Assembly (NCBI GenBank): GCA_001789745.1
Contig: MGAN01000010.1
Coordinates: 1-60,318 of the forward strand
DNA length: 60,318 bases
Direction of reading: 5' to 3'
Origin: Candidatus Roizmanbacteria bacterium RIFCSPLOWO2_01_FULL_40_13
GTDB taxonomy: Bacteria > Patescibacteriota > Microgenomatia > UBA1406 > GWC2-37-13
This document shows, one piece after another, positions 29,603 through 38,008 of the stretch. Under the pieces are notes generated by a model. It saw nothing but the letters and a program-made list of their open reading frames with translations. It had not been told where the DNA came from and searched no databases. Position 1 is the first letter of the stretch. Each line of letters begins with the position of its first letter. Made by a program: the position numbers and the translations under genes.

Positions 29603-29768
29603 TTAAAATTGTACTAGAAATTAAAGCTAAAATCTATACCATAATGAATAAATTAGTAATTCGGGTCTCGAAATCCAAAACAAATTTTCAAACCAACCAC
29701 CCCGGGGGAGGATTGACGTATTGAATTTATTAAGATTTAAGTTTTGCTTGTCGTTTAAAGCTGCGGAT

Positions 29769-30173
29769 TTATTTAAGTTCCACCTTTCCTCCGGCTGCTT
29801 CAACTTTCTTTTTTGCCTCATCTGCTTCTTCTTTTTTAACATCTTTCAGCAATTCCTTGGGAGCGGACTCGACCAGCTTTTTAGCTTCCATTAACCCTAG
29901 ATTTGGCAAGATTTCTCTTACCGCCTTAATGACTCCCAGTTTATTTTCACCAGCCGAAGCAAGCATGACGATAAAAGTACTTTTTTCTTCTTTCTCAGCC
30001 GAAGCTTGAGCGGAGGTGGATTGTGTCGGTGAAGCTGCAGCTACCTGCATAGCCGAAACGCCGAATTTATCTTCCAGATATTTGGACAATTCTGCCATTT
30101 CAACGACGGTAAGTTTTTCCAGCTCTTTGGCGATTTTATCTAATTTTTCCGATAATTTTTTTTGTTCTGCCAT
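29769..30173 (-). CDS. rplL: 50S ribosomal protein L7/L12
   Basis: A 134-residue L7/L12: an N-terminal dimerisation helix (LEKLTVVEMAELSKYLEDKFGV), an Ala/Ser-rich hinge (AAASPTQSTSAQASAEK) and the factor-binding C-terminal domain EKSTFIVMLASAGENKLGVIKAVREI...GLMEAKKLVESAPKELLK. It recruits translational GTPases at the ribosomal stalk. It follows rplJ, separated by a 148-bp gap that carries a decayed family A repeat. Confidence 0.93.
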   Translation of the reverse strand: MAEQKKLSEKLDKIAKELEKLTVVEMAELSKYLEDKFGVSAMQVAAASPTQSTSAQASAEKEEKSTFIVMLASAGENKLGVIKAVREILPNLGLMEAKKLVESAPKELLKDVKKEEADEAKKKVEAAGGKVELK

Positions 30174-30214
30174 AAAATATCACCATCCCTTCAATTTTGT
30201 CTTTTCTATCATTG

Positions 30215-30317
30215 GATACTTGGATAACTTAAGATTTGCAACCGAGTTACTCAGTATCTACCCGTCTAATTTCGCTTTTTCGCTCCGGCGAACTGCAAAC
30301 CGGAGTAAGATCGGTAG
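30215..30317. repeat. Family A element, copy A2 (diverged), between rplJ and rplL
   Basis: GATACTTGGATAACTTAAGATTTGCAACCGAGTTACTCAG and the hairpin half CGCTTTTTCGCTCCGGCGAACTGCAAACCGGAGTAAGAT match A1 over about 100 bp, but the end TATAs have decayed (ATCGGTAGC). Because it is transcribed between rplJ and rplL, its stem-loop may influence relative L10:L12 expression. Confidence 0.7.
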
Positions 30318-30321
30318 CGCT

Positions 30322-30861
30322 TCAATTGTTTTGTTTGGATTTGGTTCTTAAAATAAAAACCATTTTGCTGAAATTGAATTTCAGCGAACTGATTAATCTG
30401 GCTGTCGGAGACTTGAATTGACCAATGACCCTGGCCATCAGCTCATCAGAATTAGGTAGTTTGGCAATTTCCAATAACTCTTCTGTTGCGTAAGTATTGT
30501 TGTCCAAGATGCCGAATTTAAAAGTTAAAGTTGGTTCAGATTGAATAAATTGAAAAAAAGCTCTAAGTCCATCACTCCAATTTTTGTCGAGCAAAAGCAG
30601 AGCGCTATTATTTCTCAAAGGAAAAAATAAATTGGTAATTTTAGCAAAAACTTTATCTTCAGCTGCATTTTTCCGGATACTTTTTTCCAGTAGCGAGTTT
30701 TTCACCACCTTAAATTCAGCCTGACTTTTTTTTAGATTCTTACGTAGAGACTCTAAAGTTTGATGGGTTGATTTGTCAATCTTAACTAAAGCGAAATTTT
30801 GGTGCTTGGCAAGAAGATCTTGAATATTTTGAACCAATACCTGTTTTTTTTGATTGATCAT
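30322..30861 (-). CDS. rplJ: 50S ribosomal protein L10
   Basis: A 179-residue L10: NQKKQVLVQNIQDLLAKHQNFALVKIDKSTHQTLESLRKNL, FKVVKNSLLEKSIRKN and LPNSDELMARVIGQFKSPTARLISSLKF are the family core, and the C-terminal helix that binds L12 dimers follows (only a short one, ending RTKSKQNN). It anchors the L12 stalk to 23S rRNA. A candidate L10 leader precedes it. Confidence 0.9.
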   Translation of the reverse strand: MINQKKQVLVQNIQDLLAKHQNFALVKIDKSTHQTLESLRKNLKKSQAEFKVVKNSLLEKSIRKNAAEDKVFAKITNLFFPLRNNSALLLLDKNWSDGLRAFFQFIQSEPTLTFKFGILDNNTYATEELLEIAKLPNSDELMARVIGQFKSPTARLISSLKFNFSKMVFILRTKSKQNN

Positions 30862-30879
30862 GATTTTTCACTTTTCCCC

Positions 30880-30985
30880 CTTTGCCAAGGCATTGTTGGG
30901 AATACCGCGGGAAATTAATATTTTTATAACCCTTCGGCTACGCTCAGGGTAAACCTGTGGTCTTGGTGGATTATTATTTTAACAT
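30880..30985 (-). promoter_or_regulatory. Candidate ribosomal protein L10 leader
   Basis: On the minus strand upstream of rplJ, CCACCAAGACCACAGGTTT is followed by a hairpin (ACCCTGAGC...CGAAGGGT) and TTTCCCGCGGTATTCCC. This resembles the L10-binding kink-turn leader (AAGAC-x-CAGG paired with CC-x-GCCGAGG). The closing strand is imperfect, and the hairpin carries a common dispersed-repeat word, so the call is tentative. Confidence 0.4.
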
Positions 30986-31006
30986 TATCCAAGCGGATTA
31001 TCTAGT

Positions 31007-31309
31007 TTAAATTTCACTTAATAATTCTTTTAAGGATTTGACTTTTTTATCCTCTTTTTGTTTTTTACTTTTTTTCTTGGAAGACACGGTAGCCTGGTAT
31101 TTTTTGGCAATCTCCTGTTTTTTCTGGAATGTATCTACCCGGCCTCTGACATCAAGAAACCTTTGTTCACCGGTAAAAAAAGGGTGGCATTTATAGCAGA
31201 CTTCGACCGAGATGGATTGTTTGGTTGATCCAGTAATAAATTTGTTACCACAGGATCTGCACGTGACTGCGGCATCTAAATAGTATTGAGGATGGGTGTT
31301 GTTTTGCAT
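31007..31309 (-). CDS. rpmE: 50S ribosomal protein L31 (zinc-binding type)
   Basis: A 100-residue L31 with two CxxC knuckles, CRSCGNKF and CYKCHPFFTG, then EQRFLDVRGRVDTFQKK, the conserved end of the domain. A Lys-rich extension of about 30 residues follows, which makes it longer than the usual 66-75. It binds at the central protuberance. It lies upstream of the rplJ leader and downstream of prfA on the same strand. Confidence 0.92.
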   Translation of the reverse strand: MQNNTHPQYYLDAAVTCRSCGNKFITGSTKQSISVEVCYKCHPFFTGEQRFLDVRGRVDTFQKKQEIAKKYQATVSSKKKSKKQKEDKKVKSLKELLSEI

Positions 31310-31349
31310 AAGAGTTATATTATAGCACGTTAACTCGACAACGCGTTAA

Positions 31350-32045
31350 CTAGTTTACCGGTTGAAAAATTTTATCCCACCTACCTTCATCTATCACCCG
31401 TTCCAGATTATGGAAGCTTTTGCCGATTCGGTGATCAGTGAGCCTGTTTTGGGGGAAATTGTAGGTTCTGATCTTCTCTGCTCTATCTCCGGTTCCGACG
31501 TTTTTGACGTATGAATGCATCACGCCTTGTTTTTGTTCCTGCTCCAACTGATACAGCTTGCCATAGAGCAAATTTAAAGCGATATTCCTATTGGCTTCTT
31601 GATAGCGTTCGCGGCTGGCGGAAACTGTAATGCCTGTGGGTTTATGGGAGAGTCTGACCGCGGTTGAGACTTTGTTGACGTTTTGTCCTCCATGGCCGCC
31701 GCTGCGGAAAAATTGCCACTCAAGATCCGAGGCATTAATTCTAATTTCTGATTGAATAATTTGGGGCAATACTACAATAATTGCAGTTGAGGTATGGATT
31801 CTGCCTTTTCTTTCGGTTGCGGGAATTCTTTGCACGCGGTGAACGCCGGTTTCGTTTTTATATAAATTAAAGGCGTTATCTCCGGTTATTTTTATGATAT
31901 TGTCGTCAAGATAGACAAATTTAAAACCTTTTTTTTGGGCAAAACGGATATAGGATAATAATAATTCTTTCATCCAGAGTTTGGATTCGTCTCCCCCGAC
32001 TCCCGGCAAAGCCTCGATGATAGCGACGCTTGGGTTTGTCTGCAT
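31350..32045 (-). CDS. prfA: Peptide chain release factor 1 lacking the N-terminal domain
   Basis: The 231-residue product starts where domain 2 of RF1 starts (VAIIEALPGVGGDESKLW). The codon-reading PxT motif is present as RVQRIPATERKGRIHTS, and the peptidyl-hydrolysis GGQ as SGGHGGQNVNKVSTAVRL; YNFPQNRLTDHRIG closes domain 3. Full RF1 is about 355 residues, so roughly 110 N-terminal residues (domain 1) are missing. Only 74 bp separate it from hisS upstream, leaving no room for the missing part. It should still read UAA/UAG. Confidence 0.88.
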   Translation of the reverse strand: MQTNPSVAIIEALPGVGGDESKLWMKELLLSYIRFAQKKGFKFVYLDDNIIKITGDNAFNLYKNETGVHRVQRIPATERKGRIHTSTAIIVVLPQIIQSEIRINASDLEWQFFRSGGHGGQNVNKVSTAVRLSHKPTGITVSASRERYQEANRNIALNLLYGKLYQLEQEQKQGVMHSYVKNVGTGDRAEKIRTYNFPQNRLTDHRIGKSFHNLERVIDEGRWDKIFQPVN

Positions 32046-32070
32046 AGTTTTTTAAGCCGTCATGCCAGCC

Positions 32071-32099
32071 CGAATTCCAACCGCTGCGGTTGGAATTCG
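32071..32099. repeat. Perfect 13-bp hairpin between hisS and prfA
   Basis: CGAATTCCAACCG and CGGTTGGAATTCG enclose a 3-nt loop. There is no U-tract on the minus strand, so it is not an obvious terminator; it is most likely a dispersed palindrome. Confidence 0.6.
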
Positions 32100-32119
32100 A
32101 AGCTTGGCAAAGGGATAAA

Positions 32120-33343
32120 TTAAAATTTTGCTCTCAATTTTTTAACCAGTGATGGTAAATCAATCATAGTCTGTTCTCGTGTCGCCATAATTTTGAGTTT
32201 TATAATCTTTTTTTTAGCTTCGTCTGGGCCGATGATGATGACAAACGGAATCCCTTTTTTGTCAGCGTATTTTAACTGTTTGTCGAGTTTTATTTCAGGA
32301 TCGGAATAGATTTCGACCGAAATATCTTGATCACGTAGAAATCGGGCTACCGCTAAAGAATTTTCTAGTAATTCAGGTGAAAATACCGATATAAGTAATC
32401 GGCTGACGGATATTTTTAAAGGAATAAGACCTAATTGATCCGCTGCTTCTAAAGTCCTATCAAATCCCAAACCAAAACCGGTTCCGGAATAATTTAATCC
32501 GAAAAGATTTTTAAAAAGACCATCATATCTTTCTCCACCCAGAACCGACCCGGCGGAATAATCAGGTATAAACACTTCCCAGATGGGCCCCTGAGAATAC
32601 GAGAATGATCTGGCAATAGTCGGGTCAAACTCGAACCAATTTTCGTCAAAACCATAGTTTTTAAGATAGGAAAAAATTACTTTGACAGCTTCGCTTGGTT
32701 TTAGGGATTTAACCAATTGCAAATATTCTTTTGCTTTAATCAATTCAATCCCCCGTTTTTCCATTTCTGAAAGCAGCGAATCTTCACCGATTTTTTTGAT
32801 TTTGTCAATCGAGACGATTGCTTCATAAGGAAGACTTTTGAGCAGTGTTCGGTCATTTACTAATACTTTGGCTTGTTTAAAGCCCAACTGTTTATAGATA
32901 TCAAGAGATAAAGCAATGGTTTCGGCATCCGCATAGGGACTCGGATCGCCGTATATATCCGCATCGCATTGAATAAATTCTCGGTAGCGACCTTTCTGTG
33001 GTTTTTCCGAACGAAAAGCCGGCTGGATTTGGTAGCGCTTAAATGGTTTTGATAGCTGATTTTGATACTGGGTTACGTATCTGACCGTTGGAACAGTCTG
33101 ATCATAGCGAAGCGCCACCTCACGACCGCCCTGATCTTTAAACTTGAAAAATAATTTTTCGTCATCACCGATCTGGCCGGAAAATAATTCAAGGTATTCA
33201 AGTGTTGGAGTTTCAATCGGCTCAAATCCCCAGTTTTTACAGATTTTGGCTAGTTTTTCTTTTAACCACTGACGCTTTCGCGTCTCGCCAGGTAAAAAAT
33301 CCCGAAAACCTTTAAGCGTTTGTGGTTTGATCTGGTTAGACAT
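32120..33343 (-). CDS. hisS: Histidyl-tRNA synthetase
   Basis: A 407-residue class II synthetase: motif 1 region ETPTLEYLELFSGQIGDDEKLFFKF, motif 2 PFKRYQIQPAFRSEKPQKGRYREFIQCDADIYG, the His-specific segments VLGGERYDGLF and GFGLGFDRTLEA (motif 3), and an anticodon-binding domain from ISVFSPELLENS. It charges tRNA-His in the cytosol. The length is normal. Confidence 0.94.
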   Translation of the reverse strand: MSNQIKPQTLKGFRDFLPGETRKRQWLKEKLAKICKNWGFEPIETPTLEYLELFSGQIGDDEKLFFKFKDQGGREVALRYDQTVPTVRYVTQYQNQLSKPFKRYQIQPAFRSEKPQKGRYREFIQCDADIYGDPSPYADAETIALSLDIYKQLGFKQAKVLVNDRTLLKSLPYEAIVSIDKIKKIGEDSLLSEMEKRGIELIKAKEYLQLVKSLKPSEAVKVIFSYLKNYGFDENWFEFDPTIARSFSYSQGPIWEVFIPDYSAGSVLGGERYDGLFKNLFGLNYSGTGFGLGFDRTLEAADQLGLIPLKISVSRLLISVFSPELLENSLAVARFLRDQDISVEIYSDPEIKLDKQLKYADKKGIPFVIIIGPDEAKKKIIKLKIMATREQTMIDLPSLVKKLRAKF

Positions 33344-33423
33344 ATAGATCGAATTATAGCAGATTTAGATTTGCGTGATTTTACCCCAGTATCAGAAGGT
33401 TTCTGACCAAAGTCGGCGGAGCT

Positions 33424-34578
33424 TCACTCCTCGTAGGTTTCGAGGATGAGAGTTTTGCTGAAAGTTTCGCCGTTCCGCCAGATTTTGAGATCGACCCTTT
33501 GACCGATTTTTTTCTCAAGAATTTTTTTGGCAAGACTCTGGTCGTCGTCGCCATTGACCTTTTGTCCGTCAAACTCGATTATTACATCTTCTTCTTGAAT
33601 TTCTGCCTGTTGGGCGGGAGAATCTTCAAGAACCTCTATCACATAAGCCCCTTCGACAAGGTCATTTAAAACCGCAGTTTGCCTATCAATAATTTTATAG
33701 CGCACGCCGATATACGGTCGTTCAAAACTACCGCCGGTTCGATTGAAATTAACCATGAGGTCTTTGACGACATTTACAGGTATCGCAAAACCAATATTTT
33801 GCACCTCGCTGGCGATAGCGGTATTGACTCCAATCACCTCGCCGTTAGAATTTAAAAGCGGCCCACCTGAATTGCCCGGGTTGATTGCGGCATCGGTCTG
33901 AATGACATTGTCAAGCTTTTCTACATATTCTTCAAAGGGAGAACCGGCAGTGATACCGCGGCCCAACCCAGAGACAATCCCTGAGGTTATGGTATTTTGA
34001 AATTCTCCTAAAGGTGTTCCGATGGCGATCGTCAACTGACCAAGCTTTAATTTGCTAGAGTTACCAAGTTTCAAAGGCTTTAATCCCGAGGTATTTATTT
34101 TTAAGATTGCAAGATCATTCAGAGGATCACGGTAAATTTTAGCAACTTCGAATTCTTGATTGTCATTGGTTAATACTCGATAGTCAGCATCGGAATCCTG
34201 AACTACATGTTTGTTAGTAATAATTAATCCGTCCGGGGAGATGAAAAAACCTGATCCGATATTTTGTTCGACATTTCTTTCTCTCCCCGGGATTCTTCGG
34301 AAAGGACTAAAAGGATTGAAAGGATCGATCTCAAAAAAGTCCCCGGTTGAGGTGGTCTTACTTATTCCGATGGTTACGACCGAAGGTAGAGATTCTTCTA
34401 CAACTTTTGTGATTACCGATTCTTCATAGACGACAACTTGTTTTTCTGAATTCTCGGTAGAGGTAGGAAGTTGCGGTAAGTTAATAGGCAGACGCGATCT
34501 TTGACTGATGGTTAAAAAGATAATAAGTCCGGCAATAATCAGTAATAATTTCTTCATAGAATTCTGATCATTATTCAT
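33424..34578 (-). CDS. HtrA/DegP-like S1C serine protease with PDZ domain
   Basis: A 384-residue protein with one N-terminal membrane anchor (KKLLLIIAGLIIFLTIS), a trypsin-like domain with the triad His in IITNKHVVQDSD, Asp in DPLNDLAILKI and Ser in NPGNSGGPLLN, and one PDZ domain near the C-terminus (VLEDSPAQQAEIQEEDVIIEFDGQKV). It acts outside the membrane in protein quality control. The next gene upstream, an S41 protease, overlaps it by 4 bp, so the two form an envelope-protease operon. Confidence 0.9.
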   Translation of the reverse strand: MNNDQNSMKKLLLIIAGLIIFLTISQRSRLPINLPQLPTSTENSEKQVVVYEESVITKVVEESLPSVVTIGISKTTSTGDFFEIDPFNPFSPFRRIPGRERNVEQNIGSGFFISPDGLIITNKHVVQDSDADYRVLTNDNQEFEVAKIYRDPLNDLAILKINTSGLKPLKLGNSSKLKLGQLTIAIGTPLGEFQNTITSGIVSGLGRGITAGSPFEEYVEKLDNVIQTDAAINPGNSGGPLLNSNGEVIGVNTAIASEVQNIGFAIPVNVVKDLMVNFNRTGGSFERPYIGVRYKIIDRQTAVLNDLVEGAYVIEVLEDSPAQQAEIQEEDVIIEFDGQKVNGDDDQSLAKKILEKKIGQRVDLKIWRNGETFSKTLILETYEE

Positions 34579-35819
34579 TTTAACAAAACTTCTATGGCCT
34601 TATCAAGTTGCAGGTCTGATCCGCGCTCAAGAGTAGTACTTTCTTCGACCTTATTTACGACTTTAATATCCGGTTCAATACCTTTTGAATTAATCCAATC
34701 ACCGTTAGGCAAAATCCATTTAGCAACGGTAATATGCAGGCCCGCACCTTCCTTGAGATTGGTTGCTTCCTGTACAGATCCTTTGCCGAAGCTTTTTTCG
34801 CCCACGAGACGAACCCTGTTATGGTCTCTTAATGCCCCGGCTAATATTTCAGAAGCTGAAGCAGAACCCTGATTTAGCAAAATGACTAAAGGAATATCCA
34901 GAAGTCTTCCGACTCGTTTTGCTGTGTAAGTTTTATCCTCCTGTACTGTTGAGGTCTGCTTGACGATTAATTTACCTTGAGGTATGAACTCGGAAGTAAT
35001 ATAGACAGAACTTTCGAGATAGCCACCAGGATTATCTCTTACATCAAGGACTAAACCCTTAATTTCACCGGATCTCCATCTGGCTTGAATTTCATCAACT
35101 GCTTTGTCCCACTCGTCGTTGGTATTATCGCCAAATTGATTAAGCTTTAAATAAGCAATTGAATTACCTGCTTTTTTTTCATAAGCTAATTCGACCGATT
35201 CGACATTGATTTGGTCTCTCGTAATATCAACGTCAAATTCTTTGGAATTCCGCTGCAGGGTTAATTTCACCGCTGTACCTTTTTCGCCGCGTATTTTTGA
35301 AACAGCTTGGGGAAGAGCCCAGCCCTCGGTAGATTTACCATCGACTTTATTGATGAAATCGCCGGCTTTTACCCCGGCTTTAAGTGCCGGTGAATTTTTA
35401 AGGGGTGCGATGATAATTATTCTGCCACTTTTTAGCCCAAGTTGCGCACCGATTCCTTCGAATTTGCCTGCCAGATCGTTTTTGGCTTCTTGATTTTCTT
35501 CAGGCGTCAGGAAAAAAGTATAAGGGTCGTCGAGTGAGGCGACCATACCTTTGACCGCGCCGTAGAACATTTTTTTAGGATCGAGTTTTTCTTTATCTAT
35601 GAATTTTTTTTCCAGTTGTTCCCAAGCTTCCCAAAACAAAGTAAAATCCCAACTTTTTTGGTCAGAACCGGAACCGTTGGAAATATTAAATACTGATTTA
35701 TTTAACTCGCTTAATTTACTCCGGCGGGATTTTATTTCACCCAATTTATAGCCGGTACCGAAGATAAAAACCGCAACCGACAGCAGCAACAGTGTTTTAA
35801 TGATATTTTTTTTAAACAT
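34575..35819 (-). CDS. C-terminal processing peptidase (S41, CtpA-like)
   Basis: Starting at MFKKNIIK the product is 414 residues: an N-terminal signal anchor (TLLLLSVAVFIFGTGYKLGEI), a PDZ domain with GIGAQLGLKSGRIIIIAPLKNSPALKAGVKAGD, and the protease core with Ser in NQGSASASEILAGAL and Lys in GEKSFGKGSVQ. A four-residue longer start (35831) is also possible and would overlap the upstream gene by 4 bp. It cleaves C-terminal tails of envelope proteins and sits in one operon with the HtrA-like protease. Confidence 0.9.
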   Translation of the reverse strand: MFKKNIIKTLLLLSVAVFIFGTGYKLGEIKSRRSKLSELNKSVFNISNGSGSDQKSWDFTLFWEAWEQLEKKFIDKEKLDPKKMFYGAVKGMVASLDDPYTFFLTPEENQEAKNDLAGKFEGIGAQLGLKSGRIIIIAPLKNSPALKAGVKAGDFINKVDGKSTEGWALPQAVSKIRGEKGTAVKLTLQRNSKEFDVDITRDQINVESVELAYEKKAGNSIAYLKLNQFGDNTNDEWDKAVDEIQARWRSGEIKGLVLDVRDNPGGYLESSVYITSEFIPQGKLIVKQTSTVQEDKTYTAKRVGRLLDIPLVILLNQGSASASEILAGALRDHNRVRLVGEKSFGKGSVQEATNLKEGAGLHITVAKWILPNGDWINSKGIEPDIKVVNKVEESTTLERGSDLQLDKAIEVLLK

Positions 35820-35827
35820 AATAACGA

Positions 35828-36538
35828 TCATTTGTAAAAATATATCTTACCTGATGATTTGTCTATATAACAATAAGGATAGCCAAGTTTGAAAATCTTT
35901 TTTTGATCTTCAATATTTTTTATCTGACAGTATGGCAATTGCGTGTCTGGAGGAGCTTGAAAACTAATATAACCTCTTATTCCTAATGCTTCAGTTTTAA
36001 CTTTTATATAGGGATTGATATTTTCTGCCAGCAAGACTTTTTCCGCTATTTCTTGAGAGACCAAATCAGAATCATCCCCAAGATAATGCAATTCTCCACC
36101 GAAATCGGCCGATGCCTGTTTAAGCGTAAAGGCATGCCCGTCATGTACTTTAAGTTTGAGCGAATTTTTTTTGAGGTCAAGAACCTCGCCTTTAAAGAAA
36201 GCTTTGATTTGGTTTTCCCGTCCTTTTGTCGCTGATATAACGATCTCACCGCTGTCATGGTTTACTTCCTTTATAATTCCCTCATCTTCGCTAATTACCG
36301 CTTGTTTGGTCATAAATCCTTTTTTTTCCGCCAGTATATCGCCTTTGTTCACATCGTCACCGACAAATTTTTTCAGATACATAAAGATTTTATCCGAAGG
36401 GATATTTAATTTTTGAGATATATGGATAGCAATATCAACCCTCTCTTTTATTTCAATTAATGGAGTATCAAAATTGACTGTTTGTCCTGTCTGAATAAGA
36501 TATTTTACATCTTCCGGAATCGGGATATTAATTATCAT
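35828..36538 (-). CDS. Uncharacterised beta-barrel/hybrid-motif protein linked to envelope proteases
   Basis: A 236-residue soluble protein without signal peptide. Segments such as GDDVNKGDILAEKKGF and ISEDEGIIKEVNHDSGEIVISA resemble the barrel-sandwich hybrid fold of lipoyl/RnfC-type domains: V-x2-GD-x-L-A followed by G-x-I-x2-V. The C-terminal third has two Cys (LPYCQIKNI, GYPYCYIDK). It is the first gene of an operon with the S41 and S1C proteases. I do not recognise the family; it may be lineage-specific. Confidence 0.55.
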   Translation of the reverse strand: MIINIPIPEDVKYLIQTGQTVNFDTPLIEIKERVDIAIHISQKLNIPSDKIFMYLKKFVGDDVNKGDILAEKKGFMTKQAVISEDEGIIKEVNHDSGEIVISATKGRENQIKAFFKGEVLDLKKNSLKLKVHDGHAFTLKQASADFGGELHYLGDDSDLVSQEIAEKVLLAENINPYIKVKTEALGIRGYISFQAPPDTQLPYCQIKNIEDQKKIFKLGYPYCYIDKSSGKIYFYK

Positions 36539-36580
36539 CGTTTAATTATATCAGCAAAAGATACGGAGTTTAAATTATAT

Positions 36581-36768
36581 TATCTCAGGTAAGAGTTCAC
36601 GGTTTTTGACACAGTTGTCATTCCGAGCGAAGTCGAGGAATCTCTTGCAGGCTTTTGTAAAGAGATTTCTCCATTCCGTTCCTCTTCGACTCCGCTCAGA
36701 GTCACTTCAGTCGAAACGACATTGATCGATACAGTTTTGTCAAGACTTGTGAACTCTTACTATCTCAG
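36581..36768. mobile_element. Family F MITE with 12-bp inverted ends and 8-bp target duplication
   Basis: GTAAGAGTTCAC (36589-36600) and GTGAACTCTTAC (36749-36760) are perfect terminal inverted repeats of a 172-bp element. The direct repeat TATCTCAG flanks it on both sides (36581-36588 and 36761-36768). The interior carries TGTCATTCCGAGCGAAGTCG-type repeat words. It inserted into the stop codon of rpsR: the original TAA is rebuilt as TAG using the last base of the element. The clean ends suggest a recent insertion; no transposase is encoded. Confidence 0.85.
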
Positions 36769-36969
36769 ACCTTGATAAGAAACATAAGGAAGAAGAGCCA
36801 GGTATCTGGCGTATTTGATTTGTTTGGTGAGCGTACGTTGATGCTTGGCGCAACTATTGGTTTTATCCCGGCTTAAGATTTTCTTTCTCGGTGATAAAAA
36901 TTTAGATAAATTATCTACATCTTTATAGCTTGGGTCCAAATTGTATTGACAAAAAAAACACCTTGACAT
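36760..36969 (-). CDS. rpsR: 30S ribosomal protein S18
   Basis: A 69-residue S18. The N-terminal CFFC knuckle and the core LSKFLSPRKKILSRDKTNSCAKHQRTLTKQIKYARYLALLPY are characteristic. It binds S6 on the platform of the 30S subunit. It ends the rpsF-ssb-rpsR operon; rplI (L9), usual next in other bacteria, is not here. The stop codon was remade by a MITE insertion without changing the protein. Confidence 0.93.
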   Translation of the reverse strand: MSRCFFCQYNLDPSYKDVDNLSKFLSPRKKILSRDKTNSCAKHQRTLTKQIKYARYLALLPYVSYQGLR

Positions 36970-37051
36970 ACAAATTTTCTAATTTCTAATTATTCTAATT
37001 GATCTAATCAATTCCAAATTTCCCAATGAATTAAATTATGTTTAGGTCAAT

Positions 37052-37627
37052 TTAAAAAGGAATATCGTCCGGATTGACGTCTTCATTTACTTTACTTTCC
37101 TGTTTTTCTTCCTCTTTTTCCTCTTCTTCATTTCCCTCTTTTGACTTTTTGGCTTTTTTCTCTCCGCTTTCTGCTTTTTTTTCTTCCTTTTCTTTGGTTT
37201 TAGCGATTTCGTCTTCTAATACGCTACTTGCTTGAGTTTCTTCCGACTTTAGTTCATCAGTTGATGCAGCTTCATCGGTAGCCATTCTTCTACCGTCGCC
37301 AAAAACGATAAAGTCGTCGAGGATTATTTCGGATACGGTTCGTTGTACTCCGTCGCGACCCGTGAATGTACGATAGACAAGCCTGCCTTCCAGATAAACC
37401 TTTCTTCCTTTGGTTAAAAGTTTGCCGCAAAGCTCGGCTAATTTTTGCCAGGCAATAATCCTGTGATACTGGGTGTCTTCTTTGGTTTCGCCTTCGGCTG
37501 TCTTCCAAGAGCGGTTAGTCGCAACGCCAAAACTACAGACCGCAGTGCCTGAAGGAGTATATTTTAATTCCGGATCACGGGTCAAATTGCCAATCAACAG
37601 TACCCGATTAAGAGATCTGCTTGCCAT
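37052..37627 (-). CDS. ssb: Single-stranded DNA-binding protein
   Basis: A 191-residue SSB: OB fold with SLNRVLLIGNLTRDPELKYTPSGTAVCSFGVATNRSW, HRIIAWQKLAELCGKLLTKGRKVYLEGRL, then a long Glu/Lys-rich linker and the acidic tip NPDDIPF that binds partner proteins such as RecQ or PriA. The linker is unusually charged (EKEEKKAESGEKKAKKSKEG). It lies between rpsF and rpsR as in most bacteria. Confidence 0.94.
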   Translation of the reverse strand: MASRSLNRVLLIGNLTRDPELKYTPSGTAVCSFGVATNRSWKTAEGETKEDTQYHRIIAWQKLAELCGKLLTKGRKVYLEGRLVYRTFTGRDGVQRTVSEIILDDFIVFGDGRRMATDEAASTDELKSEETQASSVLEDEIAKTKEKEEKKAESGEKKAKKSKEGNEEEEKEEEKQESKVNEDVNPDDIPF

Positions 37628-37653
37628 AATTCAATTTGAATTGTTAACGTTTA

Positions 37654-37917
37654 TTATGCCTTTAATAATAAATATCTTATCAATTTTTCTTCAAATTTAA
37701 TCTTATTTTTCAGTTCTTTAATTATGTCTTCAGCGGAGTCAATTTGCCAATTGAAATAATACAGGGCTTTGAATTTGTCGATAGGATAGGCAAGAGTTTT
37801 TTTACCCCAAAAATCTTCTTTTTCAACCTTAATTTTAAGTGAAGATAATAATTCTTTGATTATTTTGCTTTCGTCTTCTTCGTTAAGCATCAAAGTCAAG
37901 TCGTACTTCATATTCAT
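37654..37917 (-). CDS. rpsF: 30S ribosomal protein S6
   Basis: An 87-residue S6: YDLTLMLNEEDESKIIKELLSSL, then the core ...DFWGKKTLAYPIDKFKALYYFNWQIDSAEDIIKELKNKIKFEEKLIRYLLLK with the conserved K-L-A-Y-P-I. Slightly short but complete. The Met two codons in (37911) is an equally good start. First gene of rpsF-ssb-rpsR. Confidence 0.88.
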   Translation of the reverse strand: MNMKYDLTLMLNEEDESKIIKELLSSLKIKVEKEDFWGKKTLAYPIDKFKALYYFNWQIDSAEDIIKELKNKIKFEEKLIRYLLLKA

Positions 37918-38008
37918 GCTAAAATCGAAATTGGAATCTCGAAATCCTTTGTTTCCTGCTTCGGATTTGGGATTTCGTATTTAAGTTTCTTATATAATAA
38001 TCTTTAAC

